Translations under genes and position numbers: made by a program | Part shown: one piece after another, positions 36,810 to 45,963 of the stretch | Numbering within the stretch: the first letter of the stretch is position 1 | How the letters are laid out: every line of letters begins with the position of its first letter | Assembly: GCA_003635185.1 (NCBI GenBank) | Contig: PYJA01000025.1 | Location: forward strand, 1-64,000 | Reading direction: 5' to 3' | Length of the DNA stretch: 64,000 nucleotides | From: Candidatus Poribacteria bacterium | GTDB lineage: Bacteria; Poribacteria; WGA-4E; WGA-3G | The notes under the pieces: model-generated | What the model was told of the DNA's origin: nothing | What the model saw: only the letters and a program-made list of their open reading frames with translations | The model's database searches: none

Positions 36810-37889
36810 ATGGCAACATACCAATTTCTATTTACACGTTCACCCGGTTTAGAAGGTTCGTGGCCTTTCGTCCACGAACAGATGGTAAAACGGCTTGAAG
36901 AATTAGGCGTTACACTTGTTCTCAATACAACAAGCAAAGACCCTCTCCATCAACAGGTGGACTTGAGCGAGGTGATCGGACTCTCACATTGGGGCGGTAG
37001 CCTTACTGAGGCATGCATTGATAACGCGACAAAACTCAAAGTGCTTGGCACAATGACAGACAACACAGGACACGGAATCCCGTACGCTAAACTTCAAGAG
37101 CGCGGTATTCCTGTGATTGAATCCACACGGGCATGGGCACAATCTGTGGCGGAATGCGCTTTTGGACTCGCTTTATCCTCACTGCGCCGCACAGCACAGT
37201 GGCACATGCAGATGGCACAAGGCGAAAAACTGTGGAATTGGAGCGATCCAATATGGGGACCGAACAAGCTCCCTGTTGCTCACCAATTCTGCGATGATCC
37301 TGACTTTGTCAACGGTGATCTCGGCACAAAACAGATCGGTGTTATCGGACTTGGGCAGATTGGCAGGAAAATCGCGCAGTGGTGCCGTGCCTTCGGCGCT
37401 ACCGTCATGGGATTCGACCCGTTCGTTCCTGATGAACTTCTACAAGATTGGGATGTGGAACGCGTTGATATGGACACACTCGTTGACAGAGCAGATATTG
37501 TTTTTGTTGCTGTTCCACCGACTCCATCCGCACGCCACCTGCTAAACCGTGAACGTATTTATCATCTGCAAAAAGGAGCGTTGGTTGTTATTATTACCCG
37601 TGCACACGCTGTTGATATGGCAGCCTTACGCGAACGGATTGTCAAAGATGAACTCGCCGGTGCGTTTGATGTGTATGACAGAGAACCTGTGCCGATTGAT
37701 GATGAATTGCGGAATAGGGATAACGTCGTGCATACACCGCATATTGCTGGCAGAACAAAGGATGCCAACCTACGCGTTGCGGATATGATTGTGGATGATT
37801 TTGAACGCGTACTTAAGGGAGAAGCACCGCTCGGTGCGTTAACACCTGAAGCAATTAAGGTGAGAACGTCTGATAATCCTTATGAGTGA
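36810..37889 (+). CDS. D-isomer-specific 2-hydroxyacid dehydrogenase family protein
   Basis: 359 aa. The Rossmann core begins at GLGQIGRK (G180) and has the conserved Arg (TRAHAVD), Glu (DREPVP) and His (HTPHIAG) that form the catalytic set of this family. N-terminal substrate domain is typical. It reduces a 2-keto acid with NAD(P)H or runs the reverse. The substrate is unknown; co-location with GH2 suggests sugar-acid metabolism. Gap from GH2 is 166 bases and no good Shine-Dalgarno is seen, so separate transcription is possible. Confidence 0.85.
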   Translation: MATYQFLFTRSPGLEGSWPFVHEQMVKRLEELGVTLVLNTTSKDPLHQQVDLSEVIGLSHWGGSLTEACIDNATKLKVLGTMTDNTGHGIPYAKLQERGIPVIESTRAWAQSVAECAFGLALSSLRRTAQWHMQMAQGEKLWNWSDPIWGPNKLPVAHQFCDDPDFVNGDLGTKQIGVIGLGQIGRKIAQWCRAFGATVMGFDPFVPDELLQDWDVERVDMDTLVDRADIVFVAVPPTPSARHLLNRERIYHLQKGALVVIITRAHAVDMAALRERIVKDELAGAFDVYDREPVPIDDELRNRDNVVHTPHIAGRTKDANLRVADMIVDDFERVLKGEAPLGALTPEAIKVRTSDNPYE

Positions 37890-38085
37890 GTTTCATTGAA
37901 CCTACAAACTCTTCTTGTAGGAGCGGGTTCCAGCTCGCGACATCTTGTTGGAGGGCTTTGTAAGCCCGATTTACAGTGCCTGCGTTTGTAGTCGCGCAAT
38001 TCATTGCGCCTCTTATATTCGTCGAACAACGATGTTCAGTTAATCGTACAATCTACTATAAATAGTCCTACGCAACACTTTTCGA

Positions 38086-38114
38086 TTGACATTCAATTTT
38101 TGGCCTGGTATTAT
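38086..38114 (+). promoter_or_regulatory. Consensus-like promoter upstream of family B element
   Basis: TTGACA (38086-38091), 17-base spacer, TATTAT (38109-38114). Close match to boxes at 40928 and 54028 (see findings). The family B element starts 8 bases later. Confidence 0.5.
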
Positions 38115-38121
38115 TTTCTTA

Positions 38122-38262
38122 CCAGGACTTACGCATTCCCCCTTGATAAGGGGGTTAGGGGGTTAAAAAGTCGTTATTTCAGTGATTTATCTTCCCGGAC
38201 GCTATTGCTATGGGCCCATCCCCTTATCAGGGAAGCTTTAAGAAAAAATGCGTCCGTCCTGG
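38122..38262. repeat. Family B palindromic element (longest copy)
   Basis: Ends CCAGGACTTACGCATT and AATGCGTCCGTCCTGG. The interior has CCCCCTTGATAAGGGGG and TTAGGGGGTTAAA. A 96-codon frame crossing it is not a gene. Confidence 0.75.
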
Positions 38263-38312
38263 TAGAATATGGAATAAATACCAAGAAATTCTGAGGTTTT
38301 GAGAAATAAAAC

Positions 38313-38342
38313 TTGGCATTTGCGGAAATCTTATGGTAGAAT
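38313..38342 (+). promoter_or_regulatory. Candidate promoter for lipoprotein 38399
   Basis: TTGGCA (38313-38318), 18-base spacer, TAGAAT (38337-38342). Confidence 0.5.
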
Positions 38343-38398
38343 ACGAAACTATAGTCCTTTTGTGCAAAACGCTCAAATAACTTAAGGAGGAGTTTGTT

Positions 38399-38941
38399 AT
38401 GAAAAAAAGAAATATAAAACCCAGGACGCAAGATCGTGCGGCTGACAATGGCTTCATCTCCAAAATTAAGCACGGAGCAGCAGCATTGATATTTGTAACT
38501 TTACTCTGTGGTGTGATGACCGGTTGTGACAGGGATGAAGATAGCCAAGAGCTTGTAGGTAGGGCGGTAGCTTACGAAAACGCCAGTGGTGAGTTGACCG
38601 AGGGGCGGGTAGACTCCGCTGAGGGCGATATGCTGTTTCTGAGTAGCGGCGAAGAACTGCATCAAAGCGAAGTATTAGGTCTCGCCAGTGCCCGACACAC
38701 ATCGGCAACCATCGTCATAGCCAAGGGCAACTATCTCGATGCCTATGGCGACAGGTTTGCTGATATTGAATACCTGATTGGCGGGATATCAAGCTCTTTC
38801 TATCTCAATGGCGAACACACCGTTTCGTTAGTCGAAATAAACTACGGAGACACCGCCTCAGGCGAGCAAATAGCCCTCTACAGAGAGTTAGGTGGTTCCA
38901 TAGCACTGTATATCCGTGCCGATGAATACTGGTTGAGATAG
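38399..38941 (+). CDS. Putative lipoprotein of unknown function
   Basis: 180 aa. Long positively charged n-region, hydrophobic core 26-40, and MTGC with Cys43 as a lipobox-like site, followed by acidic residues. AAGGAGGAG is a strong ribosome site. The rest is beta-rich with repeated acidic turns and no known domain seen. Next to it lies a minus-strand pair of Cys-rich secreted proteins, so the area is a secreted-protein cluster. Confidence 0.7.
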   Translation: MKKRNIKPRTQDRAADNGFISKIKHGAAALIFVTLLCGVMTGCDRDEDSQELVGRAVAYENASGELTEGRVDSAEGDMLFLSSGEELHQSEVLGLASARHTSATIVIAKGNYLDAYGDRFADIEYLIGGISSSFYLNGEHTVSLVEINYGDTASGEQIALYRELGGSIALYIRADEYWLR

Positions 38942-39005
38942 ACTAAGAAGCCGTCGCGTCCAAGCGAGTGCGGCGGCAGTTGTTGCCAGCGTAGCGGCAG
39001 GTCTT

Positions 39006-40118
39006 TTATTGCGAGGTTTCTAAGTCGCTACACCTGTTTTCTTTGGTATAAAAGCAGTAGACGCGCAGCGCAGTTACAATGCCTATGTCTCTGTCTGTTA
39101 ACTTTGAACAGAAGGGGTTCATGACCCGCCCATTCATCCAAGCCTTTTTGCTACTTTCTCTGCTATGCTTATCGATGGCGTAGTATTTCTCGTGGCTATG
39201 CCTGCTATGTTTGTCTTTGTCTTCCCAAGGTTTGTCGGTCGTGTCCGCAAACAGCCAACCTGTCCAGTTGCAATAAACATCTGGATACTCAGCAGCTTCC
39301 TTAACTTTGGCAGTAACGAATGCGTGCCTGGGGCGGAAAGGAAAGATCATGTGTCCCTCCTGCTGACGTTGATGGGCTTCAGCTTTAGCAAAAAAACGCA
39401 CCGTTTTGTCAGTGTGGCAGTATACGTTGATAAAGGTAAATAACTCTTCAGATTTTTTATACGCATCAAACCAAAAGTGGAAATGTTCGTCAGAATCATA
39501 CAGCCACCCATCCCAGTCGCAATACACGCCCCATTTATCTTTCCCTCTATCTTCAAAATCCACCCCATCATAAAACGGTGGGTCTTTGCCCTTGAACCTT
39601 GCGTGCATGCCCTCGTCTTCGTGGGAGCGCATCCACGATACCGCCGCCAGTATGTTCTTGCTATTACAATAAACGTTAGGCAGCACCCAATGCTCCTTCT
39701 CTTTGGTGTCAAAGAACCAAGGCACTGTGCCAGTATCCCAAGTATAGTATAGCCAACCTTTATCTTTCAGACTCTTACCTCTCAGAGGGAAGTCAAATGG
39801 CTGTATAATAGGGGCTATCCCTTGATCACATTCGATATAACTATTTGACCTATCGCTAAGCTTTTGAGGAAGATCTATTGTCTCCTTAACCTTCTTTGGG
39901 TTGTAGTCATAGGTTCTTCCCCCCACAGACTTATTTTGGTGATACCACCTTATCGCCTCAATCTCTATGCCGCCAGGCTCTGTGGGGTTCTCTATTCGCT
40001 GCGGTGCTTTGTATTTGAGGCGTAGGAGCTCCTCATAACTCTTATCAGCATACTTGGAATCATCGCTGTTGCTGACGATAAAGCCAGCCAATAGCAAGGT
40101 TGTGATTAGTTTTGACAT
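39006..40118 (-). CDS. Secreted Cys/Trp-repeat protein of unknown function
   Basis: 370 aa. Short N-terminal hydrophobic segment. A motif of type xVYCxW or xVYCxx recurs about five times (roughly residues 150, 198, 234, 283 and 352), preceded once by YIECD. Two copies continue as C-x-W-x-GWL, suggesting a repeated beta unit with paired cysteines. Charged and Trp-rich elsewhere. Its start overlaps the end of the 40106-40645 gene by 13 bases, so they are co-translated. I do not recognise a family. Confidence 0.65.
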   Translation of the reverse strand: MSKLITTLLLAGFIVSNSDDSKYADKSYEELLRLKYKAPQRIENPTEPGGIEIEAIRWYHQNKSVGGRTYDYNPKKVKETIDLPQKLSDRSNSYIECDQGIAPIIQPFDFPLRGKSLKDKGWLYYTWDTGTVPWFFDTKEKEHWVLPNVYCNSKNILAAVSWMRSHEDEGMHARFKGKDPPFYDGVDFEDRGKDKWGVYCDWDGWLYDSDEHFHFWFDAYKKSEELFTFINVYCHTDKTVRFFAKAEAHQRQQEGHMIFPFRPRHAFVTAKVKEAAEYPDVYCNWTGWLFADTTDKPWEDKDKHSRHSHEKYYAIDKHSRESSKKAWMNGRVMNPFCSKLTDRDIGIVTALRVYCFYTKENRCSDLETSQ

Positions 40119-40645
40119 GAGCCAACCTTTGCTCGCATAAATGTATCGCTGTTTTTTATGTCTGCTAACTCATACGCCACCCTATTTAATCTTCTTCTCT
40201 CACCTTTGAAGATAGGCTTACTGCCATCTGCTGTTACTAAGGATAGCTCTACCACCTTTATGATGATGTTCTGTGCATTGAGTTGTTTATCAATATGTAG
40301 ACGCGTCAAGCTTTGGCAATAGCAATTGCCTGGCTTGCCTATCTTGATACAACCCTCTAATAGTTTCCATTCGCCGTTAGCGGGGACAATAGACTCTACG
40401 CCGCCGAGATCAACATCCACACGACAGTCCTGACAGTTGGTCTCTACTCTAATCTTTAGCTTGCCTTCCTCAAAGCATCTATGCTCTAAACAGGCACTGC
40501 TCACCCCATCCAAAATATATTTTATCTTGCGCAAGTTCAGCAGATGATCAAACCGCGCCTTGACCTGATCTTCCAACTCAATAAGCGCATCTAAATCATC
40601 CTCATCGGCTAACGCCACACTCGCGCCCAGCCCTAATAACACCAT
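40106..40645 (-). CDS. Cys-rich protein, N-terminus possibly truncated
   Basis: 179 aa. The first 13 residues (MVLLGLGASVALA) look like the h/c-regions of a signal peptide without the positive n-region, and a stop codon and a family C-type repeat lie directly upstream (40651-40775). The start may therefore have been cut off by the repeat. Later it has CxxxxC-x-C groups (CLEHRCFEE, CQDCRVD, CYCQS) that could form disulphides. No good Shine-Dalgarno. Paired with 39006-40118 by a 13-base overlap. Confidence 0.6.
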   Translation of the reverse strand: MVLLGLGASVALADEDDLDALIELEDQVKARFDHLLNLRKIKYILDGVSSACLEHRCFEEGKLKIRVETNCQDCRVDVDLGGVESIVPANGEWKLLEGCIKIGKPGNCYCQSLTRLHIDKQLNAQNIIIKVVELSLVTADGSKPIFKGERRRLNRVAYELADIKNSDTFMRAKVGSCQN

Positions 40646-40650
40646 TTCAA

Positions 40651-40775
40651 ATTATAGTAAAACCCATAATTATCTTTACATTAGCGAGGTTAGGAAACCT
40701 TGCCAGCGGCAGGGGCTCTTGCTGGCGAGGTTTCCTAACCTCGCCAAAGGACCGATTTATTTTCTTAAACTTCAT
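40651..40775. repeat. Family C-related element with GCGAGG core hairpin
   Basis: GCGAGGTTAGGAAACCTTGCC...GCGAGGTTTCCTAACCTCGCC core (40684-40745), flanked by ACTATAA-type and TTAAACTTCA-type ends. Same core at 41807-41872, 55024 and elsewhere; here it is in the opposite orientation. Confidence 0.65.
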
Positions 40776-40837
40776 GTAAGCGCGCTTTTATTCTGTAAGG
40801 TGTAAGATTTATTGTCTGAACCAGGATGGATAAGATT

Positions 40838-40896
40838 ATGAGATTTTCAGGATTATTGTTATCTTGTGCGGAAACATAAAATCTTGAAAATCTCAT
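40838..40896. repeat. 17-bp inverted repeat (family E fragment)
   Basis: ATGAGATTTTCAGGATT and AATCTTGAAAATCTCAT with one mismatch. Flanking TCTGAACCAGGATGGA(T/C)AAG text recurs at 41710 and 41930. Confidence 0.6.
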
Positions 40897-40927
40897 TTCG
40901 GACAACATATACCGCAACCAATTTTGA

Positions 40928-40956
40928 TTGACATTCAATTTCAGACATGGTACTAT
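40928..40956 (+). promoter_or_regulatory. Promoter for the PD-(D/E)XK-like gene
   Basis: Perfect TTGACA (40928-40933), 17-base spacer, TACTAT (40951-40956). Confidence 0.6.
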
Positions 40957-40974
40957 TTTCTTGCAAAGGTCCAA

Positions 40975-41020
40975 AGCGGAACATATAGGAACACAACAGC
41001 GGAACATATAGGAACACAAC
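40975..41020 (+). repeat. Two tandem copies of a 23-bp direct repeat in the leader
   Basis: AGCGGAACATATAGGAACAC plus AAC occurs twice without gap, 20 bases before the ATG at 41040. It lies just after the -10 box, so it is transcribed; it may be regulatory or a slippage duplication. Confidence 0.7.
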
Positions 41021-41039
41021 ATTCTTGAGGACTGACCAG

Positions 41040-41639
41040 ATGGCATTTACCGATTTCAATTCAATCGCGCAAGTGCAAGAAGCCTTCAAAATCAAATATA
41101 CCGAATCCGAATATATTCAATACGCGGATATTGAACCTTCCCAAGCATTTTTGGAAGAATTTGAATTCAGCCAGCGTCACATCAACGTGTTTTCATCAGA
41201 AGCATCCCGTTGCGAAAATGTGATTTACCCAGTTCTTAGGGACGTATACAAGAACTATGTGGAGTGGTTTGCATTGTGGAGTCATGAATTGATTTCTTAC
41301 GATGAGGATCTCAGCGGCACGCCGGACTATCTGATCTCAACAAAATCAGAGTTAGGAAAAACGGTACCAGGGACTCCGATCATTATTGTTGTAGAAGCAA
41401 AACGAAACGACTTTATAAAGGGATGGGGACAGTGTTTAGCTGAATTGGTTGCTGTTCAAAAAATCAACGATGATGATAAAAGAACAGTTTACGGAATTGT
41501 AACAGATGGCGAATTTTGGCAATTCGGGAAATTAGATGGAAATCAGTTTACGCGTAACGAAACTGCCCTTACAATCAGCGATTTAAAAAAGGTGTTCGGT
41601 GCGATCGGGTATCTGATGGATGCCAGTTTACCGAAGTGA
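41040..41639 (+). CDS. PD-(D/E)XK-like nuclease-fold protein (orphan)
   Basis: 199 aa from ATG 41040 (GAGG at 41027-41030); an in-frame TTG at 41025 is less likely. The middle has GTPDYLIS ... IIIVVEAKRND ... GWGQCLAEL, the spacing of the D...ExK...Q motif seen in HsdR-N and related PD-(D/E)XK folds. No methylase or specificity subunit is near. Such short orphan proteins are common in cyanobacteria and poribacteria; nuclease activity is inferred only from the motif. Confidence 0.65.
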   Translation: MAFTDFNSIAQVQEAFKIKYTESEYIQYADIEPSQAFLEEFEFSQRHINVFSSEASRCENVIYPVLRDVYKNYVEWFALWSHELISYDEDLSGTPDYLISTKSELGKTVPGTPIIIVVEAKRNDFIKGWGQCLAELVAVQKINDDDKRTVYGIVTDGEFWQFGKLDGNQFTRNETALTISDLKKVFGAIGYLMDASLPK

Positions 41640-42013
41640 AGTAATTGCAAGTTGGGTGCACGCGAAACTGAACATTGTAATAAGCGGTTTCTGTGTCTCG
41701 TTTTCTCGTCTGAACCAGCATGGACAAGGTTATACCATTTCCGATAATATATATCTCTTATGTAGCACAAACTGTCTGAAGTTTAAATAAGTATTTCGGT
41801 CCGGGGGCGAGGTTAGGAAACCTCGCCAGCAGCAGGTGTACATCTCTGCTGGCGAGGTTTCCTAACCTCGCCAATGTCCAAGCAATTGTGGATTTTACTA
41901 TAAAGGGTTTCTGTGTCTCGTTTTCTTGTCTGAACCAGAATGGACAAGGTTATGGGATTTATAGGATTATTGTTTTCTTATGCAGAAACACAAAATCTTG
42001 AAAGGAGATAGTT
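41640..42013. other. Intergenic region with repeats before the sulfatase gene
   Basis: Two copies of the family E text (GTTTCTGTGTCTCGTTTTCT...CTGAACCAG...GGACAAGGTTAT) at about 41688-41730 and 41908-41955 bracket a family C-related element (41761-41902). No gene. Confidence 0.6.
41761..41902. repeat. Family C-related element with GCGAGG core hairpin
   Basis: CTGAAGTTTAAATAAGTATTTCGGTCC, then the core hairpin 41807-41872, then CAATTGTGGATTTTACTATAA. The same order is at 54985-55217 and, partly, 52470-52556. Confidence 0.7.
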
Positions 42014-43390
42014 TTGGCAACAACTCAACCGAATGTTCTGTGGATATACGGTGAAGACCTTTCACCCGATTTGGGATGTTACGACACCCCTGCTGTGCAG
42101 ACACCGAATATTGATCGTCTTGCGGAAGAAAGCACACGTTTTACAAACGCTTTTGCGACTTGTCCTGTTTGTTCTCCAAGTCGTTCAGCATTAATTACGG
42201 GTACATATCAAACCCATTTTGATGCGCACAACCATCGCAGTAATCGTGAAAAACCGCTGCGGGATGATATGAAACTTATCACCGATTGTTTCCGTGAGGC
42301 TGGATATTTCACATGCAATAGTCCTGGACCGCCCTATAACCGGCGCGGTAAAACAGATTTTAACTTTCAACGTGAGCAACCTTTTGACGGCATAGATTGG
42401 TCTGAACGAGCAGAGGGGCAACCTTTTTATGCGCAAATTAACATCCCTGATACACATCGCGTATTTAAACCGGATCCAGAACGTCCAATTAATCCTAATG
42501 ATGTTCAATTACCGCCTTACTATCCCAACCATCCGCTTACTCGCAAGGATTGGGCACTCTATCTTGAAAGCATTCAGATTTTGGATCGGAAGGTGGGGGA
42601 AATACTTGAACGTCTGGACGCTGAGGGGTTATCTGAAAATACAATCGTCTTTTTCATAAGTGATCATGGGCGTGCCCATATTCGGTGCAAGCAATTTCTC
42701 TACGATGGCGGTATCCACATTCCACTGATTGTCCGATGGCCAGGGAATATAGAAGCAGAGGTTGTGAGCGATGAACTTGTCAGCGGTGTCGATTTGACAC
42801 CAACAACGCTTTCTCTCGTTGGACTTGATATTCCGAACTATGTGCAAGGGCAAATCTTCCTCGGACCGGATGCAGAATCGCGCGATGCTGTCTTTGCAGC
42901 ACGGGACAGATGTGATGGAACGGATGATCGTATTCGCTGTATCCGCACGAGTCGTTATAAGCTTATTCGAAACTATCATCCTGAACTACCTTATATGCAA
43001 TTTAACGGCTATAAGAAACTGCAATACCCGCTCTGGACATTGATCCGTATCTTAGCCGAAAAAGATGAGTTGTCTGAAGCGCAACAGCATTTCCTACAAC
43101 AGACACGTCCCGCCGCAGAGTTATATGATTTACAAACAGATCCACACGAAGTTAATAACCTTGCAGACGATAAAAGGTATGACGCAGTGCGGAATGATCT
43201 GAATAGAAAATTGGATGCGTGGATAGAAGCAACAGGCGACATGGGTGAAACCCCTGAATCCGATGAAATTACCACTTATTGGGATGAAAACATGATGGAA
43301 AGTTTCAGAAAAAGTATGAAGGGACGCGGTCTCTCACCTGAGATAAGTGATGCTGATTACCTTGCATGGTGGGAACGCAAACTGCTATAA
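42014..43390 (+). CDS. Sulfatase (arylsulfatase A-type)
   Basis: 458 aa from TTG 42014 with AAAGGAGAT upstream. The formylglycine motif CSPSR is intact (Cys53). Metal-binding Asp/Asn set: GEDLSPD near 13-19 and FFISDHGR near 217. C-terminal part has the usual LYDLQTDPHEVNNLA. No signal peptide, so it may be cytoplasmic, acting on imported sugar sulfates or related esters. A formylglycine-generating enzyme is not in the window. Marine sponge symbionts carry many such enzymes for sulfated glycans. Confidence 0.9.
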   Translation: MATTQPNVLWIYGEDLSPDLGCYDTPAVQTPNIDRLAEESTRFTNAFATCPVCSPSRSALITGTYQTHFDAHNHRSNREKPLRDDMKLITDCFREAGYFTCNSPGPPYNRRGKTDFNFQREQPFDGIDWSERAEGQPFYAQINIPDTHRVFKPDPERPINPNDVQLPPYYPNHPLTRKDWALYLESIQILDRKVGEILERLDAEGLSENTIVFFISDHGRAHIRCKQFLYDGGIHIPLIVRWPGNIEAEVVSDELVSGVDLTPTTLSLVGLDIPNYVQGQIFLGPDAESRDAVFAARDRCDGTDDRIRCIRTSRYKLIRNYHPELPYMQFNGYKKLQYPLWTLIRILAEKDELSEAQQHFLQQTRPAAELYDLQTDPHEVNNLADDKRYDAVRNDLNRKLDAWIEATGDMGETPESDEITTYWDENMMESFRKSMKGRGLSPEISDADYLAWWERKLL

Positions 43391-43548
43391 TAACTCACGT
43401 TGCTACAAAATAGCACAATCTGTCCGAAGATAAAAAAATAGAGCGGTTTTACTCCCACCGTTATTGATGAAATCAAGGACGCTTTTACGTAAATCTGTTG
43501 AATATGCCATAATCACAAATGCTAACATAAATATCAGAAAATGTAAAC

Positions 43549-45903
43549 TTATTTTTCGACTTTACTATAATACCCGTAAGATTTGGCATGTTTTGGATTT
43601 ATCATGTTACATAACACCCCGATGCCCTTTGCTGGCAGCACTTCCTTAAGATGTTTTATGCCTGTCAATACGTCAAACCGCTTGGTTTTCGTGATGTCAA
43701 ACACATAAACAACAGTATCAACGATAGTTGCCAAAATAACTGGGTCCGCTACTGCGCGGACAGGTGGGGAATCAATAACAATCATATCATATTCAGATTT
43801 TGCAAGTTCCAGCCATTGCGTCATCATATCTGAATTCAAGAGCTCAATCGGATTTGGCGGTACAGTTCCCCCCGGTATAAGGTGTAAATTAGGAATTCCG
43901 GTCTGCCTAACTGTTGATTGGAAAACATCATAAATGTTTTCGGCGTTTATACTAATAAGAGCTTCACTCAATCCCGGTTTACGTGGGTCACTGTGCGTAA
44001 CCACCGAAGGCTCGTTGGATGTCCCTTCTTCATCTTGGGACATAATCTGAAGGAGTTGTTCTGTCGGAAATGCTGTATGTTGCGATGGTCTACGCATATC
44101 CGCATCTATTAAAAGCACCTTGTTCCCTTTTTGTGCAAGCGCAACAGCGAGATTAGAAGATACGGTACTCTTCCCTTCTCCACGGATAGAACTCGTGACA
44201 AGAACAGTTTTTAGGGCACCACTAAGGTTAAGGAATGGTAATTTTGCAACAAGTACCCTAAAGGCTTCCGCAGTCCTTGAATTAGGTGCGTCATTAACTA
44301 TAAGTGGGATTCGATAAGCATCACGCTTCTTAATGGACGGAATTACACCGAGAAAATTGGGAGGTTCTGGCAGCGAATCTAATTGACGGACAGAGTCCTC
44401 TAATCGCAAATAGGTGTCTTTGAAATAATTTTTAGCGACAGCAAACGTAAACCCAAGGAGTGCCCCAACCATAGCACCTAAAACAAGATTTAACTTCTTT
44501 CTCGGTTTTATAGGTTCTTCTGGGAGACGCGCTTGATCTAATACTTCAATACTTTCTGTGCGAGCTTCATCAATAATTTGGGACTCTCGAATTTTTGCTT
44601 CTAAGGCAATTACTTGCGTATTATAAATTTCAATATCGCGCTTGAGGCGAAACATTTCAAGTTGTTTTTCTGACCATCCACCGAGCTCCTTTACACGCTC
44701 ATCAATTTGCTCAGAAATCTTCGCTTTTTGTTTCTCAAGACTGATAATGGATGCCTGAGTCTCATTAACCTTTTGCGCGAGAAGTTGATGCAGAGGATTA
44801 TACGAAGACGTTGTACTTTTAATGTCTTTCTCCTCATCTCCAAGACGATCTTTTGTCTCCTTAATCTTTTCATCTATAGAAGTTATTTCTGGATGTTTTA
44901 CGTCTCCATATTTTCCGATAAGTGCTTTGCGTTCAATTTCGAATTCGTTTAAGTTGTCTTGTAGTTTCAAGTGTGAGGGATTCCTTGATATCGTTTCTGA
45001 GTCGAGCTCTTCTGGAACGTTTTCAAGTTCGTCTTCATAAGCTTTAAGTTTCAATTCAGCCCCGATCAATTGACTCGTCAATTCGTTTTCACTCAATTGA
45101 AGAGCTAAAACCAACTGTGCTTGTGTACTTCCCTCTACATTTAGAACGATTTGAGGGTTCGCTTTTTGAAAATTGAAGAGTTCTGTTTCTCTCTTTTGTA
45201 GTTCCTGTTTTGCTTCACTTAGCATTGATTGTGGTAGCGGTTTTTCCCACCACCGCATATTTTCTGCTTTTTCAGTTTCAATGATGTTGACGAGTACAGC
45301 AGCGATTCTGTTACACAAAAGCTGCGCGTTCTCTGGTTTTTGCTGCTTCACTGTGAGGGTAATCACATTGCCATCTGGGGACTCTTCAACCTTTAACTGT
45401 TCATCAATAAGCGTTTTGACGAAATAGTCTCTCCACTCAGAATCAGTGAGTTCCCCTTGTTCAGTCACACTCGGATCTAATTCAATATTCAGAAGACCTG
45501 CCAGCCACTTCACTGTGTCACCTCGGTGAATAGGTTGCGGTTTCAACAGTTCTTCATCTATAAGTTGGGTGACTGTTGGGGCAATCACTAAGTCGCGAGA
45601 CTGTATCAGCGTCGCGTAAGTTCCTAACGATGTATCTTTAAGAAATCCAGATAACGGGAATTGCGAAAGTAATGAAGTAGCCGGCTGGCCGTCAAGGATA
45701 CGAAGTGTCGTTTCGGATTGATAAACTGGCGGTGTAAAATCGGTTACGAGAAATGCCCCCAAAACACAAATTAAAAAGATAGCAAGAACACTCCACTTAT
45801 TTCGAAAAAGAATCCAAAAATAGTCTAATAATCGAATTTCTGTAATTTGTTCAAGTTGTCGATCTGTTGTTTCTGGCATATTAACCTCATCCTCGTTTTC
45901 CAT
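43549..45903 (-). CDS. Wzz-type polysaccharide co-polymerase fused to BY-kinase
   Basis: 784 aa. N-terminal Wzz domain with membrane helices near 40-58 and ~475-495 and long coiled coils between (about 215-440). The Pro-rich PIKPRKK lies before the second helix. The C-terminal tyrosine kinase has Walker A RGEGKST, Walker A' LLIDADMRRP and Walker B MIVIDSPP, and a C-terminal Tyr cluster (YGYYS) for autophosphorylation. It controls chain length and export of capsule/exopolysaccharide with the outer-membrane Wza-like protein encoded 60 bases upstream. Confidence 0.92.
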   Translation of the reverse strand: MENEDEVNMPETTDRQLEQITEIRLLDYFWILFRNKWSVLAIFLICVLGAFLVTDFTPPVYQSETTLRILDGQPATSLLSQFPLSGFLKDTSLGTYATLIQSRDLVIAPTVTQLIDEELLKPQPIHRGDTVKWLAGLLNIELDPSVTEQGELTDSEWRDYFVKTLIDEQLKVEESPDGNVITLTVKQQKPENAQLLCNRIAAVLVNIIETEKAENMRWWEKPLPQSMLSEAKQELQKRETELFNFQKANPQIVLNVEGSTQAQLVLALQLSENELTSQLIGAELKLKAYEDELENVPEELDSETISRNPSHLKLQDNLNEFEIERKALIGKYGDVKHPEITSIDEKIKETKDRLGDEEKDIKSTTSSYNPLHQLLAQKVNETQASIISLEKQKAKISEQIDERVKELGGWSEKQLEMFRLKRDIEIYNTQVIALEAKIRESQIIDEARTESIEVLDQARLPEEPIKPRKKLNLVLGAMVGALLGFTFAVAKNYFKDTYLRLEDSVRQLDSLPEPPNFLGVIPSIKKRDAYRIPLIVNDAPNSRTAEAFRVLVAKLPFLNLSGALKTVLVTSSIRGEGKSTVSSNLAVALAQKGNKVLLIDADMRRPSQHTAFPTEQLLQIMSQDEEGTSNEPSVVTHSDPRKPGLSEALISINAENIYDVFQSTVRQTGIPNLHLIPGGTVPPNPIELLNSDMMTQWLELAKSEYDMIVIDSPPVRAVADPVILATIVDTVVYVFDITKTKRFDVLTGIKHLKEVLPAKGIGVLCNMINPKHAKSYGYYSKVEK

Positions 45904-45963
45904 GAATACACCCTACGCAAATAAAAAAGGAATAGAGAACATATTTTCTTTCTTATCTTTCTT

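Larger units (their letters stand above)
37890..38398. other. Intergenic region: promoter-like box, family B element, lipoprotein promoter
   Basis: No gene. Holds GGAGGGCTTTGTAAGCCC hairpin (near 37953), a TTGACA-17-TATTAT box (38086-38114), a family B element (38122-38262) and the lipoprotein promoter (38313-38342). Confidence 0.6.
40646..41039. other. Intergenic region with three repeat types and a promoter
   Basis: Contains a family C-related element (40651-40775), a 17-bp inverted repeat (40838-40896), a promoter (40928-40956) and a tandem 23-bp repeat (40975-41020). No gene. Confidence 0.6.

Noticed and set aside
38004-38294. 96-codon plus-strand frame
   Set aside because: It crosses the family B element and a promoter-like box; no ribosome site and the sequence is explained by the repeat.
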